64,000 bases of DNA from AC-32 sp963717475 (GTDB taxonomy: Bacteria > Actinomycetota > Thermoleophilia > Gaiellales > Gaiellaceae). Shown piece after piece: positions 43,820-52,325 of this stretch (its first letter is position 1; each line of letters begins with the position of its first letter). Below the pieces are notes generated by a model, which was not told the DNA's origin, did no database searches, and saw nothing but the letters and a program-made list of their open reading frames with translations. The stretch is taken from the NCBI GenBank assembly GCA_963717475.1, contig OY970337.1, positions 620,001 through 684,000 of the forward strand. The letters run 5' to 3'. A program made the translations under genes and the position numbers.

Positions 43820-44496
43820 CCGCGAGCGCCAGGCTTCGGCAGAAGATCGAGCTGGTCGAGCCGCTCATCGGGCGGCCCGGCCGGATGCTGCTCGAGCACC
43901 CGCGCGCGGCCGAGATCTATCCGCGCTACCTAGCGGCCGGCTACCACGTCACCTGCGCCATGCTCGAGCTGATGGAGCTGGCGCTCGCGCGCGCCCGCGA
44001 GCTCGACGACGACGTCTCCAAGGGCCTCGCGCGCTATCTCGACCGCCACCTGATCGAGGAGATGCACCACGAGGAGCCGGGCGGGGCGGTGCTCGACGAC
44101 CTGCGCGCGCTCGGTGAGGACCCGGAAAGGCTCGTCGCCGAGTCTCCGACGGACAAGATCGACTCGCTCGTCAGCACGGAGGGCGCGCGGATCCGCGAAG
44201 ACCACCCGGTCGCAGTGCTCGGCTTCCTCGAGCTCGAGGCCTGCCACACGGGCCGCGACGCGGTCGAACGGCTGATCGCGGCCACGGGCCTGCCCCGCGA
44301 AGGCTTTCGGCAGCTCCTCCTGCACTCGCGCCTCGACGCGGTCCATGCCGCGGAACTGCACGATCTCCTCGACTCGCTCCCGTTGGAGCCGCGCCACGAG
44401 CAGCTGGTCGGCCTCAGCGCGCTCACAACGGTCGGCACGGTGGCCGATGCGTTGCTCGACGTGGTCGCCGAGCGCGCGATTCAGCCCGTCGAATAG
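43816..44496 (+). CDS. haem-oxygenase-like (iron-containing redox enzyme family) protein, unusual start
   Basis: All-helical protein of about 204-226 residues: MLLEHPRAAEIYPRYLAAGY, HHEEPGGAVLDDL, TGRDAVERLIAATGLP; the HxxxE/ExxHH pattern (EEMHHEEPG) could bind iron as in haem-oxygenase-like diiron proteins. The first ATG (43885) lies inside the domain: the upstream in-frame sequence SARLRQKIELVEPLIGRPGR looks like its genuine N-terminus but contains no ATG, GTG or TTG. The only coupled candidate is CTG 43816-43818, overlapping the previous stop as CTGA. Either a CTG start or a sequence error is involved. Confidence 0.6.
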   Translation: MTASARLRQKIELVEPLIGRPGRMLLEHPRAAEIYPRYLAAGYHVTCAMLELMELALARARELDDDVSKGLARYLDRHLIEEMHHEEPGGAVLDDLRALGEDPERLVAESPTDKIDSLVSTEGARIREDHPVAVLGFLELEACHTGRDAVERLIAATGLPREGFRQLLLHSRLDAVHAAELHDLLDSLPLEPRHEQLVGLSALTTVGTVADALLDVVAERAIQPVE

Positions 44497-44678
44497 CTCC
44501 TCCGAGGGATACGGACGGCTCCGCCGAGGGGCCGATTATCCGTTTCAACACACAGTGAGCGGTGCGGCCCCGCCAACGCAGAGGCAGATGGAGGGATCGC
44601 GGCGTGGAGCAACAGCACCGCCCCGAACTTCACAACCGAGCAGACGACCCTCCCCGACGACGAGAAGGGAGGTGAACT
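44497..44678. other. leader region of the pilin gene, no gene seen
   Basis: About 180 bp with no reading frame. A GGAGGT-like Shine-Dalgarno at its end precedes the Flp pilin start. I looked for a cyclic-di-GMP riboswitch and saw no match to its conserved core. Confidence 0.4.
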
Positions 44679-44870
44679 GTGCTCAAGCTTTTCGCCTATA
44701 CGCAGGCGTTCGCCGCTAACGCGGCCGGCGCTCTTCGCCGCGAGGACGGGCAGACGATGGCCGAGTACGGTGTTGTTCTTGCCGTCATCACGCTCGCGGT
44801 GGTCGCAGCGATCACGCTCCTCTCGGACAACGTCCGGAGTGCGATCGAGAACGTGGCGGGCATTCTCTGA
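44679..44870 (+). CDS. Flp/Fap-type pilin
   Basis: Protein of 63 residues from GTG 44679 after a good Shine-Dalgarno. Prepilin pattern: a basic leader, then EDGQTMAEYGVVLAVITLAV and an uninterrupted hydrophobic helix, ending DNVRSAIENVAGIL; the Glu in MAEYG corresponds to Glu5 of mature Flp pilins. Forms thin tight-adherence pili when processed and assembled by Tad proteins. None of the Tad genes is in this window, so they must be elsewhere. Overlaps the next gene as TGATG. Confidence 0.85.
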   Translation: MLKLFAYTQAFAANAAGALRREDGQTMAEYGVVLAVITLAVVAAITLLSDNVRSAIENVAGIL

Positions 44871-45079
44871 TGTTCCGCGACCTGTATACGAATCTCACCG
44901 CCCGCGAGCAGCGGGCGCTTCGCTGGAGCGCGGCCGCCACGGCAGCCGCGCTCTGGTTTTCCACGGCCTGGACGGACCCCTGGCTGCTACTGGCCGTTCC
45001 GGTCGCGGCCGCAGGCTTCTTCGCCTACCGCGCCCGACACAAGGACGAGCCGGACGAGGACGACCTGGATCTCCTCTAG
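44870..45079 (+). CDS. small membrane protein coupled to the pilin
   Basis: Protein of 69 residues, ATG overlapping the pilin stop. It has LTAREQRALRWSAAATAAAL followed by two hydrophobic stretches (LWFSTAWTD, WLLLAVPVAAAGFFAYRA) and an acidic tail DEPDEDDLDLL. Function unknown; tight coupling suggests a role with the pilin, for example as a membrane partner. Its stop shares CTAG with the convergent glycosylase fragment. Confidence 0.6.
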   Translation: MFRDLYTNLTAREQRALRWSAAATAAALWFSTAWTDPWLLLAVPVAAAGFFAYRARHKDEPDEDDLDLL

Positions 45080-45330
45080 ATCAGCTTCGCGACGACCTCG
45101 AGGTCTCTGACGAGCGCCTGGTACTCGAGGTCGCGCGTCTCGTCGTCCGCCCGCAGGATCGAGCTGGGGTGGACCGTCGCGATCACGTTGTCGGCCAGAG
45201 CGGACTCGACCAGCTCGCCACGCTGACGCGAGACGCGAAAGTCGCGGCCGAGGGCTGCTCGCCGACGAAGACGACGCGCGCCTTGGTCAAGCCCCTGAGA
45301 GCGCGGAACCTCGCCGCTACGATGGTCGCC
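45076..45330 (-). pseudogene. C-terminal fragment of a uracil-DNA glycosylase (UdgX/family 4 type)
   Basis: The minus strand encodes FRVSRQRGELVESALADNVI, ATVHPSSILRADDETRDLEY and QALVRDLEVVAKLI with stop at 45078-45076. The HPSSILR block is the C-terminal active-site motif of UDG family 4/5 and UdgX enzymes. A second frame continues upstream as LKGLTKARVVFVGEQPS, and the match ends about 85 residues from the C-terminus, where tRNA-Cys begins. The N-terminal two thirds of the enzyme are missing, so this is a truncated gene, probably cut by rearrangement at the tRNA. Confidence 0.7.
45318..45323 (+). promoter_or_regulatory. -10 box of tRNA-Cys
   Basis: TACGAT, 9 bp before the tRNA 5' end. Confidence 0.45.
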
Positions 45331-45332
45331 GC

Positions 45333-45403
45333 GGCGCCGTGGCCGAGAGGTTAGGCAGAGGCCTGCAAAGCCTCGTACACCAGTTCGAATCTGGTCGGCG
45401 CCT
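45333..45403 (+). tRNA. tRNA-Cys(GCA)
   Basis: A cloverleaf of 71 nt: acceptor GGCGCCG pairs with CGGCGCC, anticodon stem GAGGC/GCCTC encloses CTGCAAA with anticodon GCA, and the T arm has CAGTTCGAATCTG. CCA is not encoded. The stop codon of the convergent nucleotidyltransferase gene begins at the very next base. Confidence 0.93.
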
Positions 45404-46276
45404 TCAACGCTGGCGGGCGAGGATCTCCAGAGCGTCGCTCAGCCACGTGCGTGCACAGACGATGTTCGGGCCGTCCGGCGCGAGCGCGACGGTGTCGGCC
45501 TGGAGTTCGGTCATCAGCGTCACCGCTCGCAGCAGGTCGGGCTCCGTCAGGGCCTCCTCGATCCGCTCGGCGAGGCGGTCGGGCTTGATCGGGAGCGGCT
45601 CGACGCGGGCCGCGAGCCGTTTCGTCGTCGGCTGCCAGACGCGGTTGAGCGCGAAGATGATGCGGGTGACCCGGATTGCGTCGTCGACCATCCGCTCGAG
45701 CATCGAAAGCCGCTCCCCCGGCCGGACGATCGTCAGGAGCCCGGCGGCCGCGAACCCGCCCCAGGTCAGCGCCGCGTCCTCGATCTCAGCGGCGGCGAGC
45801 TCGTCCGGGTAGTGGCTCAAGCGCTTCTGCCATTCGGCCAGTAAGCCGGACGTGCGCAGGGCTACGCCGTTGGCCAGCGCGTCGGCTGTCCCTGAGACTT
45901 GGCCCGCGAAGATCGCGTCGACCGCCTCCTCGGCCTGCGGCCGCGACCACCAGATCAGCTCGATCGGAACGCCCTCGCGGTACCCGGAGACGCGCTTCGT
46001 CGGCTGGCTCTGCGGGCCCCAGCTTCCCAGCGCGGTCAAGCCCGCGTCGGCGGCGAGCGCGAAGCACGTGTCGAGCTCGGGCTCACCAGGCGTGACGATC
46101 AGCATCTCGATGTCCGACACGTCGTCCGCGACCCCGCGGGAGACGCTCCCGGTCAGCACGACCTCCTCGATGTCGGCGGGCAGCGCGTCGGCGATTCGCT
46201 GCGCGATCGCGCGGAGCTCCGTCGTCTTCGCTGAGGGCGGCACAGGGCCAGCGTATTCGGTCGGCCTACGATTCAT
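45404..46276 (-). CDS. nucleotidyltransferase-domain protein
   Basis: Protein of 290 residues. The NTase motif is VVLTGSVSRGVADDVSDIEM (GSxxxG...DxE, the two carboxylates binding Mg), followed by IELIWWSRPQAEEAVDAIFA, where a third acidic residue could lie, and a helical C-terminal domain. It resembles DUF4037- or aminoglycoside-type nucleotidyltransferases; the substrate is unknown. ATG 46274-46276 is used. However TACGCT lies 6 bp before an in-frame GTG (codon 12), so the true product may begin VPPSAKTTELRAIAQRIADA. Confidence 0.72.
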   Translation of the reverse strand: MNRRPTEYAGPVPPSAKTTELRAIAQRIADALPADIEEVVLTGSVSRGVADDVSDIEMLIVTPGEPELDTCFALAADAGLTALGSWGPQSQPTKRVSGYREGVPIELIWWSRPQAEEAVDAIFAGQVSGTADALANGVALRTSGLLAEWQKRLSHYPDELAAAEIEDAALTWGGFAAAGLLTIVRPGERLSMLERMVDDAIRVTRIIFALNRVWQPTTKRLAARVEPLPIKPDRLAERIEEALTEPDLLRAVTLMTELQADTVALAPDGPNIVCARTWLSDALEILARQR

Positions 46277-46339
46277 CAGTCACAAACTCTTAACGCGAGC
46301 TACGCCGAGCGATCACAAGAGAGGCAGAGAATCAACCGC

Positions 46340-47860
46340 ATGAGGGCACTCCTGGCCGGCGCCATAGCGACATTGCTGCTCGGCGGAGCGGCGCATTCGG
46401 CCGGCACGCACGGTTCGCTCGCGTTCGCGCGCAAGACCACCTATGTGGTTGCGCGCGGCGACCACAGGCTCGACGCCTTTGCCGTCATTGACCTCAACGG
46501 CGACGGCCGGGCCGACGCCGTCACGGCAGACACCTACAGCGGCAAGCTGCGAGTCCAGCTCGCTCGGGCAAACGGCACCTTGCGGCCGCCGGTGGCCTAT
46601 CCGATCAGGAAGACCGGCAATGGCATCGGGTTGCACGTTGCGGACGTGACCGGCGACGGAAAGCCAGAGGTCCTCATCGTCGACACGAATGTCGTCTGGG
46701 TTTTGCGCAACCGAGGCGACGGAACCTTCGCGCCGCGCGTCAGCTACCCGGCCGGGCGAGGGGCTGCAGAGCTCGCCGTTGCGGACCTCAACGGCGACGG
46801 AAGTCCGGATCTCGCCGTGGCCGGCGAGACTACGAACGACACGGACGCGCTCTCGGTGCTGCTCAACCACGGCGACGGGACCTTCGCGCCCAGGCAGGCC
46901 TACCCGCTCGTCTCCGCTTCTCATTCGCTCGCGGTCGGCGACCTGAACGGCGACGGCCGCCTCGACCTCGCCGTGGGCAACGGCTACGGCGACGCGGTTT
47001 CCGACAGCGTCTCGACGCTGCTCAACCGGGGCGACGGGACCTTCTCGCCGCGGCAGGACCATGAGGTTCCCGGCGCACCCGACTACGTCGTGCTCGCCGA
47101 TCTGACGGGCGACCGCAAGGCCGACCTGATCGCGGGCGGTGAGGACGACAGCGCCGTGTGGGTCTTCCTCAACCACGGTGACGGGACTTTCGGGGCCCTC
47201 CAGGAGACGAGAACCGGCGGCGAGATCGTCGCCGCGATCGCGACCGGCGACCTCAACGGCGACGGCCACACCGACGTCGTCGTCGCGGACGAGGCGCACA
47301 AGGGGGCGGTGTCGGTACTCATCAACCGAGGTGACGGAACGAGCTGGACGCGGCACGACTATCCGGTGCGCGAGACCCCGGACAGTCTGAGCCTGGTCGA
47401 CCTGAACGGAGACGGCAAGCTCGACGTCGCCAGCTTCGACCGTTCCTGGGATCCGCGCTTCGACCCCGACCAGGAGACCGTTTCCGTGCTTCTGAACCGC
47501 GGAAGCTCGTTCGCGCCGAAGCGCGACTATCTGGGCGGCCTCGACGGCACTCGCGCCGTGTTCGCGGATGTGAACGAAGACGGCAGGCCCGACCTCGCTA
47601 CTGCTTCCAGCCGGAGAGGAATCGCTGTCTCGGTCCGGCTCGCCCGCCCGGGGCTGTGCAACGTGCAGGACGTCGTCGGCCTGACCCTTCGTGCCGCCTC
47701 GCGGGCTCTCGCTCGCGTCGGCTGTCGCGCCGGAAGTCTCCGGTACGCGCACTCGACACGGGTCCGCGGCGGCGGCGTGATCTCGGAGAGCCCGCGCTTC
47801 GGCGCCGTCCGCCCGGGCGGGGCGAGGGTCTCCCTCGTCGTCAGTCTCGGCCGCGGATAA
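46340..47860 (+). CDS. secreted FG-GAP/VCBS-repeat protein with C-terminal PASTA domain (copy 1)
   Basis: Protein of 506 residues, intact. Signal peptide MRALLAGAIATLLLGGAAHS. About seven repeats of the form DLNGDGRxDLAVxxxxxxxxVLLNRGDGTF, calcium-binding DxNGDG loops of a seven-bladed integrin-like propeller. The last about 65 residues (GLCNVQDVVGLTLRAASRAL ... FGAVRPGGARVSLVVSLG) are a PASTA domain, usually a peptidoglycan or beta-lactam-binding module. Suggests a calcium-stabilised extracellular protein tethered to the wall. Two paralogues lie at 49275 and 50654. Confidence 0.87.
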   Translation: MRALLAGAIATLLLGGAAHSAGTHGSLAFARKTTYVVARGDHRLDAFAVIDLNGDGRADAVTADTYSGKLRVQLARANGTLRPPVAYPIRKTGNGIGLHVADVTGDGKPEVLIVDTNVVWVLRNRGDGTFAPRVSYPAGRGAAELAVADLNGDGSPDLAVAGETTNDTDALSVLLNHGDGTFAPRQAYPLVSASHSLAVGDLNGDGRLDLAVGNGYGDAVSDSVSTLLNRGDGTFSPRQDHEVPGAPDYVVLADLTGDRKADLIAGGEDDSAVWVFLNHGDGTFGALQETRTGGEIVAAIATGDLNGDGHTDVVVADEAHKGAVSVLINRGDGTSWTRHDYPVRETPDSLSLVDLNGDGKLDVASFDRSWDPRFDPDQETVSVLLNRGSSFAPKRDYLGGLDGTRAVFADVNEDGRPDLATASSRRGIAVSVRLARPGLCNVQDVVGLTLRAASRALARVGCRAGSLRYAHSTRVRGGGVISESPRFGAVRPGGARVSLVVSLGRG

Positions 47861-47862
47861 GC

Positions 47863-47886
47863 GAGAGCGCCCCGGAGGGCGCTCTC
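47863..47886. terminator. bidirectional terminator-like hairpin between convergent genes
   Basis: Perfect 10-bp stem GAGAGCGCCC / GGGCGCTCTC with loop CGGA, two bases after the first FG-GAP gene stop and before the convergent secreted protein. Confidence 0.6.
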
Positions 47887-47903
47887 TAGGAGTGACGTTG
47901 CCG

Positions 47904-48335
47904 CTACCAGAGACGATACGTCTGGCGCGAGACGAACAGGCCGTGACCGTGCCGGTTGACGCAGGTGACGCCGGTGTTGCGGGAGGTGCAGACGAACTGA
48001 CCGAGCTGGCGGGAGGTGCCGTAGTCGAGCGTCCGGTAGGCGACGCGGTCACCGCTCGCTCCGCCTGCGCAGTACAGCAGCGGACGACGCTTGGGCGTGA
48101 GGATGAAGCCGTGCCAATCCCCCGCGCTGCAGAGGTGCTGGAGCCTCGTCGCGTAGTCGGCGTGCTCGAGCCCGCAGCGGACGACGGGCGTGAAGCCGCG
48201 CTGCGACAGCCCGTGCGGGTTGTAGTAGCACTTGATGTTCCCGGTCGGCGAGTTGAAGCCGGGGAGGACGCGGGCCGCGGCCGAGGCAGAGAAAGCGAGG
48301 GCGGCGGCGGTGCAGATGAGGAGCATGACCTTCAT
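47904..48335 (-). CDS. small secreted protein, DUF6636-like
   Basis: Protein of 143 residues with signal peptide MKVMLLICTAAALAFSASAA. The mature part begins with FNSPTGNIKCYYNP and contains six Cys in total (GNIKC, VVRC, LQHLC, LLYC, QFVC, GVTC), enough for three disulphides. The xSPTGNIxC...GVTCxNxxGHGLFVSRQTYRL pattern is seen in actinobacterial secreted proteins of unknown function. A GGAGG-type ribosome binding site (CTGGAGGC) precedes ATG 48333-48335. Confidence 0.75.
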   Translation of the reverse strand: MKVMLLICTAAALAFSASAAARVLPGFNSPTGNIKCYYNPHGLSQRGFTPVVRCGLEHADYATRLQHLCSAGDWHGFILTPKRRPLLYCAGGASGDRVAYRTLDYGTSRQLGQFVCTSRNTGVTCVNRHGHGLFVSRQTYRLW

Positions 48336-48412
48336 GAGTGCCTCCAGTTCGATGACACCCTCATCCTCGAGAGGCTGGGCAACAGGCCCGCGACAGCCTC
48401 GTAACGGTTCCG

Positions 48413-49168
48413 CTACGGATCGAACTTGTCGAGCAGCATGTGCACCTCGCCGACCCGCTCGAAGCCGAGGCGCTCGAGGATCGGCCGCGACATCGAGCCG
48501 CCCTGCGTGATCAGCGCCGGCGTCCCGAGCTCGACAGCGTCGTCCCAGCGAGCGCGGATGAGCGCGCGGTAGGCGCCGCGTCCGCGGGCGCTCGTCTTCG
48601 TCGCCCCGCCGTAGAGGAGCAGGCCGTGCTCGGTCGCCGCCGCAGTTCCGGTGCAGACGATCTCGCCGTCGAGCCAGACGGCGTGGCGTAGGTAGAGGCG
48701 CTGGCGAAAGCGGTCCGGCAAGAGGCCCCTCGCCTCCTCGATCTCCTCCGGCGTCGCCTCGAAGGCCTCCCACTGGACGGCCATGGCCGCCTCCATCTCC
48801 TCGAGTGACTCGATCTGCCGCGCAGCGAAGCCCGATGCAATAGGAGGCGGCTCGACCGTGAGCACGAGCGCGACCGCGTACGGGTCCTTCTCGGGGACGA
48901 CTCCGCGTTCGAGCAGAGCGTCGACGAGGCCCTCGGGCGCGGAACTCCCGACCTCCCACTGCGTCTGCGTCCTGCCGCGCTCCTGGAGCGCTTCGCGCAC
49001 CTCCGCGAGCACCTCGTCGAGGTCACCGAGCTCGAAGCGCTGCCGCTGAACGGTGTTCCAGGTCGAGCCCGCACCGATGCAGAGCGTGTAGCGGCCTGTC
49101 TCGATCCGCTCCTCGTTCTCACCGAGCGGACTGAAGGAGTTCGGGTACTCGGCAACCTCGCGCAGCAC
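48413..49168 (-). CDS. GNAT family N-acetyltransferase
   Basis: Protein of 251 residues, probably with two GNAT-like halves; the C-terminal half holds the acetyl-CoA loop SARGRGAYRALIRARW and the closing GGSMSRPILERLGFERVGEV. Acceptor unknown. GTG start 49166-49168; the minus-strand box TAGGTT (49180-49175) is exactly 6 bp upstream, so the transcript is probably leaderless. Confidence 0.8.
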   Translation of the reverse strand: MLREVAEYPNSFSPLGENEERIETGRYTLCIGAGSTWNTVQRQRFELGDLDEVLAEVREALQERGRTQTQWEVGSSAPEGLVDALLERGVVPEKDPYAVALVLTVEPPPIASGFAARQIESLEEMEAAMAVQWEAFEATPEEIEEARGLLPDRFRQRLYLRHAVWLDGEIVCTGTAAATEHGLLLYGGATKTSARGRGAYRALIRARWDDAVELGTPALITQGGSMSRPILERLGFERVGEVHMLLDKFDP

Positions 49169-49274
49169 GACGCGAACCTACCGCGTCGTTACACAACCGT
49201 TACGAAAGGGTGACGCGCGTGTTGCAGAGCGGGCGGAGGATCGGTCGCGTCAGGCAAACAGGAAGGGGCAGGCC

Positions 49275-50657
49275 ATGAAGCCGCCGCACGCCGATCCACT
49301 CCACCAGCCCGTCCAGGCCCCCATCAAGCAAATGAGCACTGTTTTGCTCGGGGTGATCGGCGTCGCGCTGGTGCTGGGCGCGGGAGCGCGCTCCGCGGCC
49401 GGCCCGGCCCCGGCCTTCCGTCCGGGGGGCGGGTACTACCTCGGAACGTTTTGCGATGCTCTCGCCGTCGGCGACCTCGACGGCGACAGCAGGCCCGACG
49501 TCGCGGCCGGTTGCGGGGCCTTGGGCGGCGGCCTTTCCGTCTTCCTCAGCAGCGGCAAGGACGGTACCTACCTGGACGACGGGAGCTACCTGCTCACCTC
49601 CGTCGCGATCGGCGATATAAACGGTGACGGGGCGGCCGATCTCGTGACCGCGTCAGGCGCGTCTTGGGCGTCGGTTTCTGTGCTCCTCAATCGGGGCGAC
49701 GGCACCTTCCTGCCTCCAGTCGACTATGCGAACGGCGCTTGGTCGGTGTCGACTGGCGACCTGAACCGCGACGGCAAGAGCGACGTGCTCAAGACCGGAA
49801 GCAAAGGAAATACCGCGTCCGTGCTCCTGAGCCGGGGCGATGGGACCTTGATGCCCCCCATCAACTACAGAGTCGGACGTGGTGGGACCTTCGCTGGCAG
49901 AAGCCCTGCCGCCGCCCGTGACCTGAACGGCGACGGGGCGCCAGACCTCGCCGTCGCGAATGACAAGGACAACAGCGTGTCGGTGCTGCTCAACCGGGGT
50001 GACGGCACGTTCCGCGCCAAGCGGGACTACTCGACTGGCCGCCACCCCTATTCACTGGCGCTCGGCGATCTGAACGGCGACGGCAAGGTGGACGTGGCGG
50101 CGGCGACAGACACGGGCGTGTCTTTGCTCCGCAACAAGGGAAACGGCACATTCCAGCCCAAGCGGGACTCCCACTTCACCCGGAACGGGTCCCTCGCAAT
50201 CGGCGACCTGAACGGCGACGGAGCGCCTGACCTGGCGTCCACCTCCACGCGCGGCGTCTCCGTCGGCCTCAACCGCGGCGACGGCACCTTCCTGCCCAGG
50301 CTTGACTACTACGCCGGAGGAGGCGACTCGGGCTCGCTCGAGACCGCGGATCTCAACGGCGACGGCAGGCTCGACCTCGCAGTCACGAGCACGGTTGTGC
50401 TCCGAACCGATGCGCCCTCGACCTCGCGCTGCTGATCAACACCCCCGGCCTCTGCAACGTGCAGTACGTCAAGCGACTGACCCTTGCGGCTGCCAGGCGA
50501 TGCTCGCGCGCGTCAACTGCCGTGTCGGGAAGATCAGCCGGGCCTACTCGCAAAAAGTCAAGAAAGGCCGCGTCGTCTCTCAGAAGCCGAGGTTCGGCGC
50601 AGTGCGGCCAGGCGGCGCAAGGTCAACCTCGTCGTGAGCAAGGGGCGGCGCAAATGA
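49275..50657 (+). CDS. secreted FG-GAP/VCBS-repeat protein with PASTA domain (copy 2, frameshifted near the end)
   Basis: ATG 49275 opens MKPPHADPLHQPVQ, a longer N-terminus than in copy 1, then the membrane or signal segment STVLLGVIGVALVLGAGARS. About seven DLNGDG-type calcium loops alternate with VLLNRGDGTF. Around 50405, 50500 and 50620 the frame shifts; stitched together, the tail reads PGLCNVQYVKRLTLAAA, ARVNCRVGKISRAYSQKVKK and GRVVSQKPRFGAVRPGG, the PASTA domain seen in copy 1. Total length is a multiple of three (about 460 residues). The stop overlaps the start of copy 3 as ATGA (50654-50657). Confidence 0.82.
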
Positions 50658-52325
50658 GAGCACGACCGTCCATCGTCCTGCTCGCCTTCCTCGGCGTTGC
50701 CTTGGCGCTCGGGGCAATTGCGCGCTCTGCGTCCGGCCGCGCGTCCTCGTTCGCGGCTGCGAAGAGCTACGCGACGGAAAGGGCTCCGGAGCAATCACTC
50801 TCGCCGACCTGAACGGGGACGGAAGGCCGACCTCGCGAGCCCGCACTCCAACGCCAGTACCGTCACCGTCCTCCTCAACCGCGCCGGCGGCCGCTTCGCG
50901 GCTCCCGCCACCTATGCCACCGGGGCGCACCCCTGGGAACTGGAGACCGCTGACCTGAACGGCGACGGTAAGCGCGACCTCGTGAGCGCGAACGCGACGA
51001 ACGTCTCCGTCCTCCGCAACCGTGGCGACGGCACCTTCGAAGCCAGGCGCGACTATCCGACTGGAAGGTCGGAGTCTCTTGCCATTCACGATCTGAACAG
51101 CGACGGCAAGCCGGACGTCTTGACGGTCAACGCCGCGAATACGATCTCGGTCCTCCTCAATGCGGGCGACGGCACTCTCCAGCCGAGGAGCGCCTACGCG
51201 ACCGGGCGGAATCCCGGCCCGGTCTCGATCGCCGACCTGAACGGGGACGGCGCTCCCGACCTCGTGACGGCGAGTAGCAAGGACAACACCGTCTGCGTCC
51301 TGCTCAACCGGGGCGACGGCGGCTTCGCCCCCAAGCGAGACTTCGCGATCGCAAGCGCGGGACTGTACGTGACGACGGAGATTGCGGACGTGAACGGCGA
51401 CAACAGGCCGGACATCGTCACCGAGAACGTCAACTTCGGCCCAAACTCGTCTTTGCGACAGTCTTCGCTTTCGCTCCTCCTCAACGACGGTAACGGCGGA
51501 TTCGGGGCAAGACGCGACCTCAAGCTCTCGCGGCGCCAGCGACTTTCAGGCACTGGATGGGATCGCGATCCGCGACCTCGACGCCGATGGCGACCCGGAC
51601 CTCCTCGCCTACCCAGCATTAGGCGCGGCCGTGGACGTAGTCGCGGTCTTTCTCAACCGCGGCGACGGCACCTTCACTGCCAAACGCAGCTACGACATCA
51701 CCCACGGCGGCCTGCCCGCGAACCTGCTCGACCTCGTCGACCTGAACGGCGACCACCGCCTCGACCTCGTGAGCGACAACTGGTATGCCCCGGCACCCGG
51801 AGGGTTCGGCGTGGTGGTGAGGCTTGGCCGGGGTGACGGCAGCTTCGGCGCGCGGCGCTTCTACCGCACCGGCGAGGTGGGGTGGGGAGTTCTTGGCGAT
51901 CTCAACGGCGACGGTAGGCCGGATCTCGTCGTCACCCGCCTCGAGGTTCCAGTCACCTCCGTGTTCCTTAACCGCGGCGACGGCCGCTTTGAGCCGAAGG
52001 TCGACTATCCAACCCGCGGCGTTGCCGAGGTGGACGTCGCCGACGTGAACGGCGACGGCAGGCCCGATGTCGTGACCTCCGGCCCCTCGACCGTCTCGGT
52101 GCTGCTGAACAGGCCCGGCCTCTGCAACGTGCAGGCGGTCGGCAGTAAGACTCTCGCTGCGGCGCGAGGCAGAGCTCGCGCGCGTTGGCTGTCGCGTCGG
52201 GCGGGTTCGCACGTCCACGAGAAGGACTGGAAGGGCGCGTGATCTCGCAGAAGCCCGACTTCGGCGCCGTCAGACCGGGAGGCGGAAAGGTCGCCCTCGT
52301 CCTCAGCCTCGGGCCCAAGCGCTAG
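50654..52325 (+). CDS. secreted FG-GAP/VCBS-repeat protein with PASTA domain (copy 3, several frameshifts)
   Basis: Starts MRARPSIVLLAFLGVALALG, a signal peptide, coupled to copy 2 by ATGA. Calcium loops such as ADLNGDGRADLASP, AIHDLNSDGKPDVLTVNAAN and ADVNGDGRPDVVTSG recur about eight times. Frame changes lie near 50790-50830, 51540, 52165 and 52235; the corrected tail runs PGLCNVQAVGSKTLAAA to VALVLSLGPKR and stops at 52323-52325. About 556 residues. Two-gene operon with copy 2. Insert-rich GC repeats may favour sequencing errors here. Confidence 0.8.

Noticed and set aside
44497..44678. Riboswitch before the pilin gene
   Set aside because: No match to the conserved cores of cyclic-di-GMP or other riboswitches that I could recognise; only a Shine-Dalgarno is clear.
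46400..52100. Regular DNA repeats of the type GACCTGAACGGCGACGG as a CRISPR or satellite array
   Set aside because: They are in-frame codons for DLNGDG calcium loops in three protein genes; spacing follows protein repeats and no cas genes are present.
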